DNA from: Clostridia bacterium
GTDB lineage: Bacteria > Bacillota > Clostridia > Peptostreptococcales > Anaerovoracaceae
DNA: 64,000 nt
Direction of reading: 5' to 3'
NCBI GenBank assembly: GCA_902363595.1
Contig: CABJAP010000005.1
Coordinates: forward strand, 124,001-188,000
A program made the position numbers and the translations under genes. Positions 8,796 through 18,694 of the stretch are shown here, piece by piece. The notes beneath the pieces are model-generated. The model did no database searches and was not told where the DNA came from. It worked only from the letters and a program-made list of their open reading frames with translations. Position 1 is the first letter of the stretch. Every line of letters starts with the position of its first letter.

Positions 8796-9584
8796 ATGGA
8801 TGAAAACAACACAAAGTATTACGGATACATTGAGCCAGGTGAAGACATGCATTACTTTATCAACAAGGATGGATTCAGGGCAGGCTTTAACGTGGGCATC
8901 ATCGTCCTTCCGGCATGGTTTCCATGTCAGCCGGGCCATGTGACCAACGCCACTACGTTTCACTTCCCGGTGAAATACGAAGAGGCCAAACAGTCCAGCA
9001 TTCAGTCCGTTGTGAAGGAGGGTAGCGGAGATATTGTAGATGGAATCATTGATGCCGCAAAAAAACTGGAACGAGACGGATGCCGCGTTATTATCGGCGA
9101 CTGCGGGTACTTCGGCCATTATCAAAAAAAGGTTGCGGCTTCCGTAGAGGTACCGGTGTATATGTCCGGAATTATTCAGGTCCCGATTATCAGCATAGGA
9201 CTGAAGCCGGAACAAAAAATTGGAATTCTTTGCGCGGACGGACCCAATCTTACCTTTGAACTATTCCAAGAGTGCGGCGTTTCAAAAGAAGATTATGAAA
9301 GGTGCATCATTTATGGGGCGCAGGACCAGCCTGAATTTTCCAAGGTAGCGATTGAACCGGGAAACCTGGATACCCGTATTATCAGGAAGGAGCTGGTCGG
9401 TTTAGCAGAAAAAATGGTAAAAGAACATCCGGAGATTGGAGCCATCCTGCTGGAATGTACGGATATGCCCCCATATGCGGCCTCAATTCAAGCGGCGACC
9501 AGCAGGCCGGTATTCGATACGGTAACGCTTATCAACTATTTGTATCATGTGGTTTCACAAAGGCATTATGGTGGTTTTATTTAA
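8796..9584 (+). CDS. Asp/Glu racemase superfamily protein, paralog 2
   Basis: 262 residues, ATG after TGAGGAGGTGAAAG. The conserved cysteine pair is C103 (GDCGYFG) and C221 (LECTDMPPYA). It aligns with 2057-2848 over its whole length. The two copies sit in separate operons under matching promoters, suggesting duplication followed by specialisation for different stereochemistry or substrates (inference). Exact reaction unknown. Confidence 0.75.
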   Translation: MDENNTKYYGYIEPGEDMHYFINKDGFRAGFNVGIIVLPAWFPCQPGHVTNATTFHFPVKYEEAKQSSIQSVVKEGSGDIVDGIIDAAKKLERDGCRVIIGDCGYFGHYQKKVAASVEVPVYMSGIIQVPIISIGLKPEQKIGILCADGPNLTFELFQECGVSKEDYERCIIYGAQDQPEFSKVAIEPGNLDTRIIRKELVGLAEKMVKEHPEIGAILLECTDMPPYAASIQAATSRPVFDTVTLINYLYHVVSQRHYGGFI

Positions 9585-9615
9585 AACCAACCGATGCGTC
9601 CGGAAGGAGAAAAAA

Positions 9616-10986
9616 ATGGAGACGGAAATTTCTTATGGTCTTTTAACGCTTTTACCGCCAGTTATTGTTATTGGAGTCGCCTTATATACAAAGCTTAATT
9701 TTGAATCCTTAATGTTAGGCGCATGGATTGCATTCATCATGTCCCAGGGTTTCTTTGGAAGTATTCCCGCCCTTTTAGACAGCTGCCAGACTGCGGTTTC
9801 TGAAAATGCTTGGATGTATATTGTTTTGGCATTAGTCGGCAGTTTAATTACACTTTTATCCGCCTCAAAGGGAACCTTTGGTTTTGCCAAGTTCCTGCAG
9901 AAATATGCAAAATCTGAAAAAAAGACGCTAATGTTCGGATGGGTACTGGGACTTTTGATTTTTATTGATGACTATTTAAATGTATTGACCGTATCCGCCT
10001 GTACAAAGGAAGTATCTGACCGGCAGCGCACGCCCAGAGAAATGCTCGCTTACGTGCTGGATTCCACGGGAGCACCCGTATGCATTCTGGTGCCTTTGTC
10101 AACCTGGGCTGTCTTTTATGGTAACGTATTTGCGCAGCAGGAGTCGCTGGCGGAATTAGGGGATGGCGCTTATTTGTATTTACATAGCATACCCTTCGCA
10201 TTCTATGGATTTACGGCTGTCATACTGGTCCCGCTGGTTATTTTAGGAGTTGTACCAAAGATAGGGGCTATGAAAAAGGCTTATAAAAGGGTCGACGAAA
10301 CAGGTATGGTTTATTCCGAGCTTAGCGCCAAGTTGAATAAGGATGAATTGTCCGTAGATGAGCCGCTGCCGGATGGTAAGATCATTGACTTCATGCTCCC
10401 GATGGCCGTTGTTGTAGGAGTGGCTATTTGGAAGGACGATTTGCTGACAGCCCTTGTGATCGGCATCTGTGTTGCCGGAATTCTTTATATACCAAGGAAG
10501 GTCATGAAACCGAAGGAGTTTTGCGAGGTGTTCACACAAGGTCTTACCACGATGCTGCCGATGATTGCGATTTGTATGGCATCGCAGGTGGTGAAGATGT
10601 CTATGGACAGCATTAATCTTCCTACTTATGTAGTAAATGCGGTACTGCCGTTTGTCAATCCGGATACGCTGGCTGCGATTACCTTTGTTGTTGTCGCATT
10701 GCTGGCCTTTGTGACCGGGAGCAGCTGGGGTGTTCCGGTCGTATGCGTGCCGATTATCGTACCTCTTGCCGTAGCGAGCGGCGCACCGATCTTTTTAGTC
10801 CTAGGCGCCATTGCCAGCGCGGCAGCTTTCGGAAGCCATGCCTGTTTTTATACCGATGTTACGATCATGTCTTCGCAGGTTACTAAGATTAATAACATGG
10901 AGCACGTGTTGACACAATTACCATATGCCATCATTGCAGGGCTTGCGGCAGTCATTCTGTATTTGGTATTCGGTTTCGTACTATAA
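9616..10986 (+). CDS. NhaC-type Na+/H+ antiporter family transporter
   Basis: 456 residues from ATG 9616, placed after GGAAGGAGA; an upstream in-frame start would overlap the racemase gene. It has about 11-12 hydrophobic segments, with LIFIDDYLNVLTVSA and the later GSSWGVPVVCVPIIVPLA characteristic of the NhaC/YfcC-like ion-transporter group. As the last gene of unit 2 it may exchange Na+/H+ or an organic anion such as a fermentation product or substrate. Coupling ion and substrate are not readable. Confidence 0.75.
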   Translation: METEISYGLLTLLPPVIVIGVALYTKLNFESLMLGAWIAFIMSQGFFGSIPALLDSCQTAVSENAWMYIVLALVGSLITLLSASKGTFGFAKFLQKYAKSEKKTLMFGWVLGLLIFIDDYLNVLTVSACTKEVSDRQRTPREMLAYVLDSTGAPVCILVPLSTWAVFYGNVFAQQESLAELGDGAYLYLHSIPFAFYGFTAVILVPLVILGVVPKIGAMKKAYKRVDETGMVYSELSAKLNKDELSVDEPLPDGKIIDFMLPMAVVVGVAIWKDDLLTALVIGICVAGILYIPRKVMKPKEFCEVFTQGLTTMLPMIAICMASQVVKMSMDSINLPTYVVNAVLPFVNPDTLAAITFVVVALLAFVTGSSWGVPVVCVPIIVPLAVASGAPIFLVLGAIASAAAFGSHACFYTDVTIMSSQVTKINNMEHVLTQLPYAIIAGLAAVILYLVFGFVL

Positions 10987-11000
10987 AGTAAACGCTAGTA

Positions 11001-11029
11001 AGAAGGAGAGACGCACTGTTTCTCCTTCT
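11001..11029 (+). other. Hairpin between transporter and CoA-transferase genes
   Basis: AGAAGGAGA (11001-11009) pairs with TCTCCTTCT (11021-11029). There is no T tract on +, so read-through into the CoA-transferase genes is likely; it may tune expression between the two halves. Confidence 0.4.
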
Positions 11030-11054
11030 AAATTAAACCAGATAGGACAAAAAA

Positions 11055-12371
11055 ATGAACTGGAAAAATACATACAAAGACAAACTTACCACGCCCGCAG
11101 GGGCGGTCAAACAGATTAAGAGCGGAGATACGGTGCTCCTGGCCCACGCCGCGGCGGAACCAAAAGTGCTGGTGGAGGCGATGGTGGAAAATTACCGGGC
11201 CTACACCGATGTCACCGTATCCCACATGATATCCCTGGGCCAGGGACGCTATGCAAAGCCGGAGATGAGGGAGCACTTCTGCTATGTGGGCTGGTTTACC
11301 GACCCGGCCACAAGGGCCTCCATTCATCAGGGCCACGGCGACTTTACGCCGGTGTATTTCAGCCAGATACCTGGCATGATCCGAAGGGGAGTATTTCCCG
11401 TCGATGTCTTCATGGTTATGGTATCCCCGCCCGATGAAAAGGGAGTCTGCTCCGTAGGGGTTTCCTGCGATTATACCATGGAGGCGATCCGATCAGCAAA
11501 AACGGTTATCGCACAGATTAATCAGGAGATGCCCAGAGTTGGGGGAGATGCTTATGTGCATATCGATGATTTTGACTGGATCGTAGAGGCGTCCCATCCC
11601 TTGCCGGAAGTTTTCTGGGGCCAAAGCGGCGAGAAGGACATGGCCATCGGCCGCTACTGCGCTTCTCTCATCGAGGACGGCGCTACCTTGCAGCTAGGCA
11701 TGGGCGGAATCCCCAACGCGGTGCTGGCAGCGCTGAAAAAGAAAAAACATCTGGGCATCCACTCTGAAATGATCTCCGACGGAGCCATAGACCTGATCGA
11801 AGCGGGCGTCATTGACGGCTCGGAAAAGTCCATTGACCGGGGCAAGGTTGTGGTGAATTTCCTGTACGGCTCAAAGAAGCTTTATGATTTTGTAGATCAC
11901 AATCCTCTGATCGAGCTGAAGCCGGCGGATTACACCAACAATCCCCTGGTGATCATGAAAAACAGCAAGTTTGTCTGCATCAATTCGGCAATCGAAGTGG
12001 ATCTATGGGGTCAGGTGAACGCAGGCAGCATGGGCGGAAAAATTTACAGCGGAGTAGGCGGGCAGGTGGACTTTATTCGGGGCGCCGCCATGTCGGAAGA
12101 CGGCAGAGGCATCGCCATCATTGCCATGCGTGCCGCTGCGGTGAAAAAGGATGGAAGGAAATTTTCAAAGATCGTGGGCAGCCTCAAAGCAGGTACTTTA
12201 GTGACCACTTCTCAGCACGACGTGGATTATGTGATAACGGAGTACGGTATCGCCGGTCTCAAAGGGAAAACGGTAAAAGAACGGGCCAGGCTGCTGATCG
12301 CCATCGCCGATCCTGATTTCAGGGAAGAACTGGCATCGGATTTTGAGGCCCGCTTCGGGGAGAACTATTAA
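11055..12371 (+). CDS. Acetyl-CoA hydrolase/transferase family CoA-transferase
   Basis: 438 residues, the size of 4-hydroxybutyrate or butyryl-CoA:acetate CoA-transferases. The catalytic glutamate is E238 in GIHSEMISDG, and the CoA-binding glycine loop GMGGIPNAV precedes it. The enzyme would move CoA from the saturated acyl-CoA product to the 2-hydroxy acid. It begins a tight seven-gene series ending with the dehydratase activator; spacers are 26 bp or shorter. This is a different CoA-transferase class from the FldA/HadA family III enzymes of Stickland clusters. Confidence 0.88.
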   Translation: MNWKNTYKDKLTTPAGAVKQIKSGDTVLLAHAAAEPKVLVEAMVENYRAYTDVTVSHMISLGQGRYAKPEMREHFCYVGWFTDPATRASIHQGHGDFTPVYFSQIPGMIRRGVFPVDVFMVMVSPPDEKGVCSVGVSCDYTMEAIRSAKTVIAQINQEMPRVGGDAYVHIDDFDWIVEASHPLPEVFWGQSGEKDMAIGRYCASLIEDGATLQLGMGGIPNAVLAALKKKKHLGIHSEMISDGAIDLIEAGVIDGSEKSIDRGKVVVNFLYGSKKLYDFVDHNPLIELKPADYTNNPLVIMKNSKFVCINSAIEVDLWGQVNAGSMGGKIYSGVGGQVDFIRGAAMSEDGRGIAIIAMRAAAVKKDGRKFSKIVGSLKAGTLVTTSQHDVDYVITEYGIAGLKGKTVKERARLLIAIADPDFREELASDFEARFGENY

Positions 12372-12383
12372 GGAGACAAACAG

Positions 12384-13523
12384 ATGGAATTTACTTATTC
12401 ACGAGAACAGCAAATGGTAAAAAAGATGATCAAAGAGTTTGCGGAAACAGAGATCGCTCCCATCGCAGAGGAGCTTGACGCAGAGGCGAAGTATCCATAT
12501 GAAACCGTAGCCAAGCTAGGAAGCCTGGGTGTGATGGGAATGCCATTTCCCGCAGAATACGGCGGCGCAGGGACCGATTATCTGACCTACATTATGGCAG
12601 TAGAAGAGCTTTCCAAGGTGGACGCTTCCCACGGTGTCATTGTTCAGACCCACAATGCCCTTTGCTGCTGGCCGATTTTCACCTATGGCACAGAGAAACA
12701 GAAACGAAAATACCTGCCTGATCTGCTGTCAGGAAAAAAGCTGGGCGCTTTCGGTTTGACAGAACCCAATGCGGGAACGGACGCGGCCATGCAGCAGACT
12801 ACAGCGGCGGACGGCGGAGACTGCTGGATCCTCAACGGCTCAAAGGTCTTTATTTCCGGCGGCGGGATCGCGGACGTTTATGTGATCATGGCTATGACGG
12901 ATAAGAGCAAAGGCAACAAAGGGATCAGCTCCTTTATCGTAGAAAAAGGAACGCCGGGCTTTTCCAGGGGAAAGAAGGAAAACAAAATGGGCATTCGCGC
13001 GTCCATCGCGGCGGAGCTGGTATTTGAAGACTGCCGGATACCCAAAGAAAATCTGCTGGGAAAAGTAGGAAAAGGCTTTAAAACAGCCATGACATCCCTG
13101 GATGTGGGAAGGCTGGGGATCGCGGCCCAGGCGCTGGGAATCGCCCAGGGAGCTTTCGATCAGACCGTGGAATACATGAAACAGCGAAAGCAGTTCGGCA
13201 GGAGTTTGAACAAATTCCAGGCCTTGGCCTTTGAAATGGCTGACATGAAAACGAGAATCGACGGCGCCAGGCTGATTCTGTATAACGCTTGCAATATGCG
13301 GGACAGAGGGCTCCCCAGTACCATTGAAGCGGCGGAGGCCAAGCTGGCCTGTTCCGAAGCTGCATCCTATGTGGTGGATAAAGCGGTACAGTTTCACGGC
13401 GGGTACGGATACATCAAGGATTATCCGGTGGAGCGGATGTACCGGGATCAAAAGATAACGGAAATTTACGAAGGCACATCGGAAGTGATGAAAATGGTCA
13501 TCTCAGGCAGCATCTTCAGCTAG
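12384..13523 (+). CDS. Acyl-CoA dehydrogenase
   Basis: 379 residues, canonical short-chain acyl-CoA dehydrogenase length. FAD/substrate motifs are LTEPNAGTDA (125-134) and QFHGGYGY (336-343); the catalytic base is E363 in IYEGTSE. With EtfBA encoded directly downstream it probably works as an enoyl-CoA reductase, passing electrons from NADH, perhaps by flavin-based bifurcation as in Clostridium propionicum acryloyl-CoA reductase or clostridial Bcd/AcdB (inference). Confidence 0.9.
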   Translation: MEFTYSREQQMVKKMIKEFAETEIAPIAEELDAEAKYPYETVAKLGSLGVMGMPFPAEYGGAGTDYLTYIMAVEELSKVDASHGVIVQTHNALCCWPIFTYGTEKQKRKYLPDLLSGKKLGAFGLTEPNAGTDAAMQQTTAADGGDCWILNGSKVFISGGGIADVYVIMAMTDKSKGNKGISSFIVEKGTPGFSRGKKENKMGIRASIAAELVFEDCRIPKENLLGKVGKGFKTAMTSLDVGRLGIAAQALGIAQGAFDQTVEYMKQRKQFGRSLNKFQALAFEMADMKTRIDGARLILYNACNMRDRGLPSTIEAAEAKLACSEAASYVVDKAVQFHGGYGYIKDYPVERMYRDQKITEIYEGTSEVMKMVISGSIFS

Positions 13524-13536
13524 GAGGAAGGGGAAT

Positions 13537-14325
13537 ATGAAAATAATCGTATGCGTAAAGCAGGTGCCGAATACCAATGAAATTAAAATCAACCCGGAAA
13601 CCGGGACGCTGATTCGCGATGGGGTGGAAGCCATCCTCAATCACGATGATGCCAATGCCCTGGAAGAGGCGCTGCGGATAAAAGACCGGGACCCGGAGGC
13701 AAAGGTGACGGTTCTGACCATGGGACCGCCCCAGGCAAAGGAAATGCTGCAGGAATGTATTGCCATGGGCGCCGATGAAGGGATTTTGCTGTCGGACAGG
13801 CTGCTGGGCGGCTCGGACACTTGGGCCACGTCCAACGCTTTGGCGGCGGCAATCAAAAAGATCGGCGGTTTTGACATCGTCTTTGCGGGAAGACAGGCCA
13901 TTGACGGAGACACAGCGCAGGTGGGTCCCCAGATCGCAGAAAAGCTGGGAATCCCGCAAATTACCTACGTTAAGGAGTTTCATTTGGATAAAAACCGGGT
14001 TACCGCAAAAAGAGCGCTGGAAGACGGGTACCAGCTTCTCAAAACAAAGACGCCATGCGTCCTGACCTGCATCAAAGAATTGAACACACCCAGATATATG
14101 ACGGTTCCGGGCATTTTGAGGGGAGCGAAAGCCGACATCAAAGTTTGGACCGCAGAGGATATTGGCGTAAACGAGGGGCTGGTAGGGCTGAAAGCATCTC
14201 CCACCAATGTATATAAATCCTTCACGCCCAAGCCCAAGGGAAAAGGGGTGACAGTTCAAGGAGATACGGCAAAGGAGCTGGCAGCAAACCTGATCGCAGG
14301 GCTGAAGGAAAAACATAGAATCTAG
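13537..14325 (+). CDS. etfB: Electron transfer flavoprotein, beta subunit
   Basis: 262 residues, start after TAGGAGGAAGG. It opens with [17 protein letters not shown] and carries the [15 protein letters not shown] segment of EtfB. It pairs with EtfA downstream and the acyl-CoA dehydrogenase upstream. The gene order acd-etfB-etfA is the clostridial fermentative arrangement. Confidence 0.93.
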   Translation: MKIIVCVKQVPNTNEIKINPETGTLIRDGVEAILNHDDANALEEALRIKDRDPEAKVTVLTMGPPQAKEMLQECIAMGADEGILLSDRLLGGSDTWATSNALAAAIKKIGGFDIVFAGRQAIDGDTAQVGPQIAEKLGIPQITYVKEFHLDKNRVTAKRALEDGYQLLKTKTPCVLTCIKELNTPRYMTVPGILRGAKADIKVWTAEDIGVNEGLVGLKASPTNVYKSFTPKPKGKGVTVQGDTAKELAANLIAGLKEKHRI

Positions 14326-14336
14326 GAGGATTGAAC

Positions 14337-15413
14337 ATGACAGACTTTGCACAATACAAAGACGTATGGGTATTTGCCGAACAGCGGGCCGGAAAACTGA
14401 TGAATGTGTCCCTGGAGCTTTTGGGCGAAGGCTGCCGGCTGTCGCGGGAAATCAGTGAAGAAACCAGGGTTTGCGCAGTCTTGATCGGGGATCGGGCAGG
14501 GCATCTTGCAGACGAATTATATGCATATGGTGCAGACGTTATCTATCAAATCGACCATGCGCTTTTGAAGGAATATACCACGGACGCTTACGCCAAAGTG
14601 ATGACCGATGCCATCAATACCTATAAGCCGGAGATCGTTCTCTTTGGGGCTACCTTCATCGGAAGGGACCTGGCGCCGAGAATCGCCGCCAGACTGGACA
14701 CCGGGCTTACGGCGGACTGTACCAGACTGGACATCCGCACAGCGAACTATATCGACTATCTCAAAAGGGATACGACAGCGAGCACGGACGGACTTGACCC
14801 GGAAGGAGACGACAAAGGTTTGAAGCAGACCAGGCCGGCCTTTGGCGGAAATCTGATGGCGACCATCGTTACGCCCCATACCAGACCCCAGATGGCAACT
14901 GTAAGGCCCGGCGTAATGGACCGAAGGGAAAAAAACGAAGGAGCCGTAGGCCAGCTCATCAAGGTTCCCGCCAGTTTATCAGTGGACGACATTCACGTGG
15001 AGGTTGTGGAAACGGTCAAGGCGGCTAAAGAATTTGTTTCCCTCACCGATGCGGAAATCGTCTGCTCCGGCGGAAGAGGCTTGGGCGGCCCGGAAGGGTT
15101 TGAGCTGATGGAAAAGCTGGCGGATAAAGTGGGCGGCGTGGTGGGCGCGTCCCGCGCGGCGGTCGATTCGGGCTGGATCGACCAGAGCCATCAGGTGGGA
15201 CAAACGGGAACCGCCGTAAAGCCGAGGATTTATTTTGCCTGCGGAATTTCCGGCGCCATCCAGCATCAGGCCGGCATGAAGGATTCGGATATCATTATAG
15301 CCATCAACAAAGACCCGCAGGCGCCGATGATGGAGCTGGCCGATTATGCGCTTTGCGGAGATTTGAAAAAGGTGATCCCGGAGCTGATCGCTCAGTGGGA
15401 CACGGAAGCATGA
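14337..15413 (+). CDS. etfA: Electron transfer flavoprotein, alpha subunit
   Basis: 358 residues from ATG 14337, 6 bases after AGGAGGA; a TTG at 14331 touching the ribosome site is rejected. The C-terminal FAD domain shows [28 protein letters not shown] and [13 protein letters not shown], all standard. No extra ferredoxin domain is fused. It carries electrons between NADH and the acyl-CoA dehydrogenase. Confidence 0.93.
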   Translation: MTDFAQYKDVWVFAEQRAGKLMNVSLELLGEGCRLSREISEETRVCAVLIGDRAGHLADELYAYGADVIYQIDHALLKEYTTDAYAKVMTDAINTYKPEIVLFGATFIGRDLAPRIAARLDTGLTADCTRLDIRTANYIDYLKRDTTASTDGLDPEGDDKGLKQTRPAFGGNLMATIVTPHTRPQMATVRPGVMDRREKNEGAVGQLIKVPASLSVDDIHVEVVETVKAAKEFVSLTDAEIVCSGGRGLGGPEGFELMEKLADKVGGVVGASRAAVDSGWIDQSHQVGQTGTAVKPRIYFACGISGAIQHQAGMKDSDIIIAINKDPQAPMMELADYALCGDLKKVIPELIAQWDTEA

Positions 15414-15422
15414 GGTGATAGT

Positions 15423-16652
15423 ATGGCAGAGAAAAAAACATCAAAAGAGCTGCTAAACGAGCTGGTTGCCCGGCATTATGCCGATGCGGCAAAAGCAAAG
15501 GAAGAAGGAAAGTTGGTAGCGTGGGCCACGTCCATTTGCCCTCAGGAACTGTTGGAAGCCATGGATATTTATGTTGTTTATCCGGAAAACCATGCGGCCG
15601 CCGTTGCGGCTCGAAAACAGTCCATGGAATTTCTGGAGCAGTCCGAAGGATGCGGATATTCCATCGATATCTGCTCCTATGCCCGAGTGAACCTGGGGTA
15701 CAAGGATATTATGGAGTCGGAAGCCTGCAATATTCCGGCGCCGGATCTGGTATTCTGCTGTAATAATATTTGTACGACGGTTGCCAAATGGTATGAAAAC
15801 CTGGCGACCGAGCTGGACATTCCCTTTATCCTCTTTGATACGCCGTTCAATCATCTCTATGAAGCGCCGGATCATACGGTGGCTTACATGAGAAGCCAGA
15901 TCGAATATGCCATCGGCCAGCTGGAGGAGGTGACCGGCAGGGACTTTGACTACGACAAGCTGTCGCAGGTTATGCAGATTTCCAACGAAACCGCCTACTG
16001 GTGGAGAAAGGCCTGCTTTACGGCCCGCGCCAAGCCGTCGCCGCTCAACGGATTCGATATGTTCAACTATATGGCCCTGGTGGTCTGTATCCGGGGCAAG
16101 AAGGAAGGGCGGGATCTATTCAAGTTGTGGTGCGAGGAGCTTGAGGCCCGGGCGAAAAGAGGACTGGGCCCCTGGAAAAAAGGGGAGGAGAAGTACAGAG
16201 TGATCTGGGACGGCATTGCCTGCTGGGTACACTTGAGCCCAACCTACAAAATCCTGAAAAAATACGGAGTCAACGTGGTAACATCCCTCTATCCCGATGC
16301 CTGGACCATTCGTTATGAAACAAACGATATCGAGGGTATGGCCCGGGCGTACAGCTACTATCACGCCAACCGCTGCGTGGACTATGTTTCCGATACTATG
16401 ATCGGACTTGCGAAAGAGTTCGATATAGACGGAGTCGTGTTTCATTCCAACAGGAGCTGTAAGCTCATGGACTTTACCGTATACGAGCAGCAGCGAAGAT
16501 TGGAGGAAAAGGCGGGAATTCCATCCGTTGTCTTTGACGGAGATATGTGCGATCCGCGAATCCTTTCCCAGGCCCAATATGAGACGAGAATACAGGCGCT
16601 GGTGGAAATGATGGAAAAGCGCAAGGCGGCAAAGGAGGAACAGCAATGTTAA
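15423..16652 (+). CDS. 2-hydroxyacyl-CoA dehydratase subunit (FldB/HadB-like)
   Basis: 409 residues of the HgdB/FldB/LcdA-type family. Conserved cysteines for the [4Fe-4S] cluster occur in CGYSIDICSYAR, FCCNNICTT and HSNRSCK. The enzyme dehydrates (R)-2-hydroxyacyl-CoA to enoyl-CoA through a ketyl radical after one-electron activation. It overlaps the next subunit by 7 bp. Size and sequence fit lactoyl-, phenyllactyl- or isocaproyl-type enzymes equally, so acyl specificity is open. Confidence 0.9.
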   Translation: MAEKKTSKELLNELVARHYADAAKAKEEGKLVAWATSICPQELLEAMDIYVVYPENHAAAVAARKQSMEFLEQSEGCGYSIDICSYARVNLGYKDIMESEACNIPAPDLVFCCNNICTTVAKWYENLATELDIPFILFDTPFNHLYEAPDHTVAYMRSQIEYAIGQLEEVTGRDFDYDKLSQVMQISNETAYWWRKACFTARAKPSPLNGFDMFNYMALVVCIRGKKEGRDLFKLWCEELEARAKRGLGPWKKGEEKYRVIWDGIACWVHLSPTYKILKKYGVNVVTSLYPDAWTIRYETNDIEGMARAYSYYHANRCVDYVSDTMIGLAKEFDIDGVVFHSNRSCKLMDFTVYEQQRRLEEKAGIPSVVFDGDMCDPRILSQAQYETRIQALVEMMEKRKAAKEEQQC

Positions 16653-17770
16653 AGGAGACAATCACCAAATTGGAAGAGCGGGCGCTGCATCCCGGAAAAG
16701 CGCTGGCTTCCATCAAGGAAGAATGCGGAAAAGATGCGGTGGGGTGCTTTCCCATTTATACACCGGAAGAAATCGTTTATGCGGGAGGGTTTGTGCCCGT
16801 GGGACTTTGGGGCGGCAAGACGGAAATCAAACGGGCCGATCAGTTTTTGCAAGGTTTCTGCTGTTCCATTATGAGAGCCAACATCGAACTGGGCATGCGG
16901 GGCGTTTACGATCAGCTGAAAGCGATCCTCATACCGGGTCTGTGCGATACGCTGAAATGTGTCATTGAAAACTGGAAGACCGCGGTGCCCCAGGTGCCGA
17001 TGATCGGGCTGATTTATCCTCAGGCCAGGTGGACCAGGGCGGCAGAAGCCTATCTGGAGACGGAATTAAAGCGCGTTCGTTCTGAGCTGGAGCAGGTGAC
17101 CCATACGCTGATCACCGATAAAAAGGTGGAAGAGGCCTTTGCCGTGTATGAAGAATACCGGGCCGTTATGCGTGAATTCGCAGAGGTTGCCGGAGACTAT
17201 CCCATTACCATCGACGCCAAAAGAAGACATCTGCTCATTAAGGCCGGATACTTTATGGACAAAAAGCTGTATACCGCGGAAATGAAGAAAGTGATCGAGG
17301 GCCTTAGGGCCATGGAAAAAGAGCGGTTTGGCGGCGTCAAGGTCATAACTACAGGGCTTATCGTGGAGCCTGCGGAAATTCTAGATTTATTCCGTGAATG
17401 CGATATTGCCATCGCCGCAGATGATCTGGCCCAGGAATCGAGACAGTTTCGGACGCCGGCCAGAAAGGAAGGCAGCGTCTGGGAAAAGATGGCGGGGAGA
17501 ATCATCGATCAGAGGGGCTGCGCCTTTCTGGCGGAGCAGAAAAAATCCAGAGGGCAGATGCTCATCGATCTGGTCAAAGAAAAGGAGGCCCGGGCCGTGG
17601 TCGTATGTATGATGAAATTCTGCGATCCGGAAGAGTTCGATTATCCGGTTTACAAGGCGCAGCTTGAGCAGGCGGGAATTCCGGTCCTGTATCTTGAGCT
17701 CGACCAGCAGATCGAATCCTTTGAGCAGATCCGGACTAGGATCCAGAGCTTTGCCGAGATGCTTCTGTGA
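16646..17770 (+). CDS. 2-hydroxyacyl-CoA dehydratase subunit (FldC/HadC-like)
   Basis: 374 residues, the usual length of FldC/HadC/LcdB. It begins inside the preceding gene (ATG 16646). Cysteines in GCFPIYTPEE, FCCSIMRA and MMKFCDPEEF are consistent with the second [4Fe-4S] cluster of the heterodimer. The activator gene follows after 11 bp. Confidence 0.9.
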   Translation: MLKETITKLEERALHPGKALASIKEECGKDAVGCFPIYTPEEIVYAGGFVPVGLWGGKTEIKRADQFLQGFCCSIMRANIELGMRGVYDQLKAILIPGLCDTLKCVIENWKTAVPQVPMIGLIYPQARWTRAAEAYLETELKRVRSELEQVTHTLITDKKVEEAFAVYEEYRAVMREFAEVAGDYPITIDAKRRHLLIKAGYFMDKKLYTAEMKKVIEGLRAMEKERFGGVKVITTGLIVEPAEILDLFRECDIAIAADDLAQESRQFRTPARKEGSVWEKMAGRIIDQRGCAFLAEQKKSRGQMLIDLVKEKEARAVVVCMMKFCDPEEFDYPVYKAQLEQAGIPVLYLELDQQIESFEQIRTRIQSFAEMLL

Positions 17771-17781
17771 AGGAGGGAAAG

Positions 17782-18561
17782 ATGTACTTAGGAATTGATA
17801 TTGGCTCGTCCTCGTCAAAAGCCGCAATTTTAGACGCCGAGGGCGGATTGATCGCTCATGCGGCTGTCAATGAGGGGACGGGGACAAAAGGCGTCGATCA
17901 AGCGTTGGAGCTGGCATTTGAGCAAGCAGGAATAGGAGTTGATGCCGTCAGCTTTACGGTGGTCACAGGATACGGGCGAATCACTTATGAACATGCGGAC
18001 AAACAGATCACAGAAATTACCTGCCATGCCAAAGGGGTGTCTTATTTATGTGAAACTGCCGGGTGCATCATTGACATTGGCGGCCAGGACGCAAAAGTAA
18101 TCAGGATCGGGGCTGGCGGAATTGTGGAGAATTTTGTGATGAATGAAAAATGCGCGGCAGGCACAGGGCGGTTTTTAGAAGTCATGGCCAGAGTGCTGGG
18201 CTGTAACTTGGGCGATTTGTCCCAGTTGGCCGATCAATCGACCAAGGATGTGCCCATCAGCAGCGTATGCACCGTCTTTGCGGAAAGTGAAGTGATTTCC
18301 CGGCTGGCGTCAGGCGAGAAACGCTCGGACGTCGCCAAGGGCGCCCACAGGGCGATTGCCAAACGAGTGGCCGGTATGTGCGGGCGTGTTGGCCTGAAAG
18401 GGAATGTGGTTATGACAGGCGGGGTGGCGCTGAATTCCAATATGGTAGAGACGATGGGAGAAGAACTGGGCCGGGAAATAAAAGCGGCCCCGCACCCCCA
18501 GGAAGTGGGGGCCATCGGAGCGGCGGTATTTGCGAAAGAGTTGTATGAAAAGACGTTATAA
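17782..18561 (+). CDS. 2-hydroxyacyl-CoA dehydratase activator (HgdC/FldI-like ATPase)
   Basis: 259 residues from ATG 17782 after AAGGAGGG; the GTG at 17767 lies before that ribosome site. It is an ASKHA-fold ATPase with GIDIGSSSSK at the N-terminus and DIGGQDAK at 98-105. C124 (KCAAGTGRF) and C163 (SVCTVFAESE) correspond to the two cysteines per subunit that hold the bridging [4Fe-4S] cluster of the homodimer. It uses ATP to inject a low-potential electron into the dehydratase. Here it is the last gene of the unit, whereas FldI and HadI genes precede the dehydratase genes in known clusters. Confidence 0.92.
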   Translation: MYLGIDIGSSSSKAAILDAEGGLIAHAAVNEGTGTKGVDQALELAFEQAGIGVDAVSFTVVTGYGRITYEHADKQITEITCHAKGVSYLCETAGCIIDIGGQDAKVIRIGAGGIVENFVMNEKCAAGTGRFLEVMARVLGCNLGDLSQLADQSTKDVPISSVCTVFAESEVISRLASGEKRSDVAKGAHRAIAKRVAGMCGRVGLKGNVVMTGGVALNSNMVETMGEELGREIKAAPHPQEVGAIGAAVFAKELYEKTL

Positions 18562-18694
18562 TCAATCTGGAATCGGAAGCTCCCGCGCCGCGCCGTTTTG
18601 CTCCGTCTTGTTTCACACCGCCGCCGGGCGAAATATTAAAACGGCGTAGCATGTCCATGGATACTGACACTCCGATGGCGATTTTCTTTGGTAT

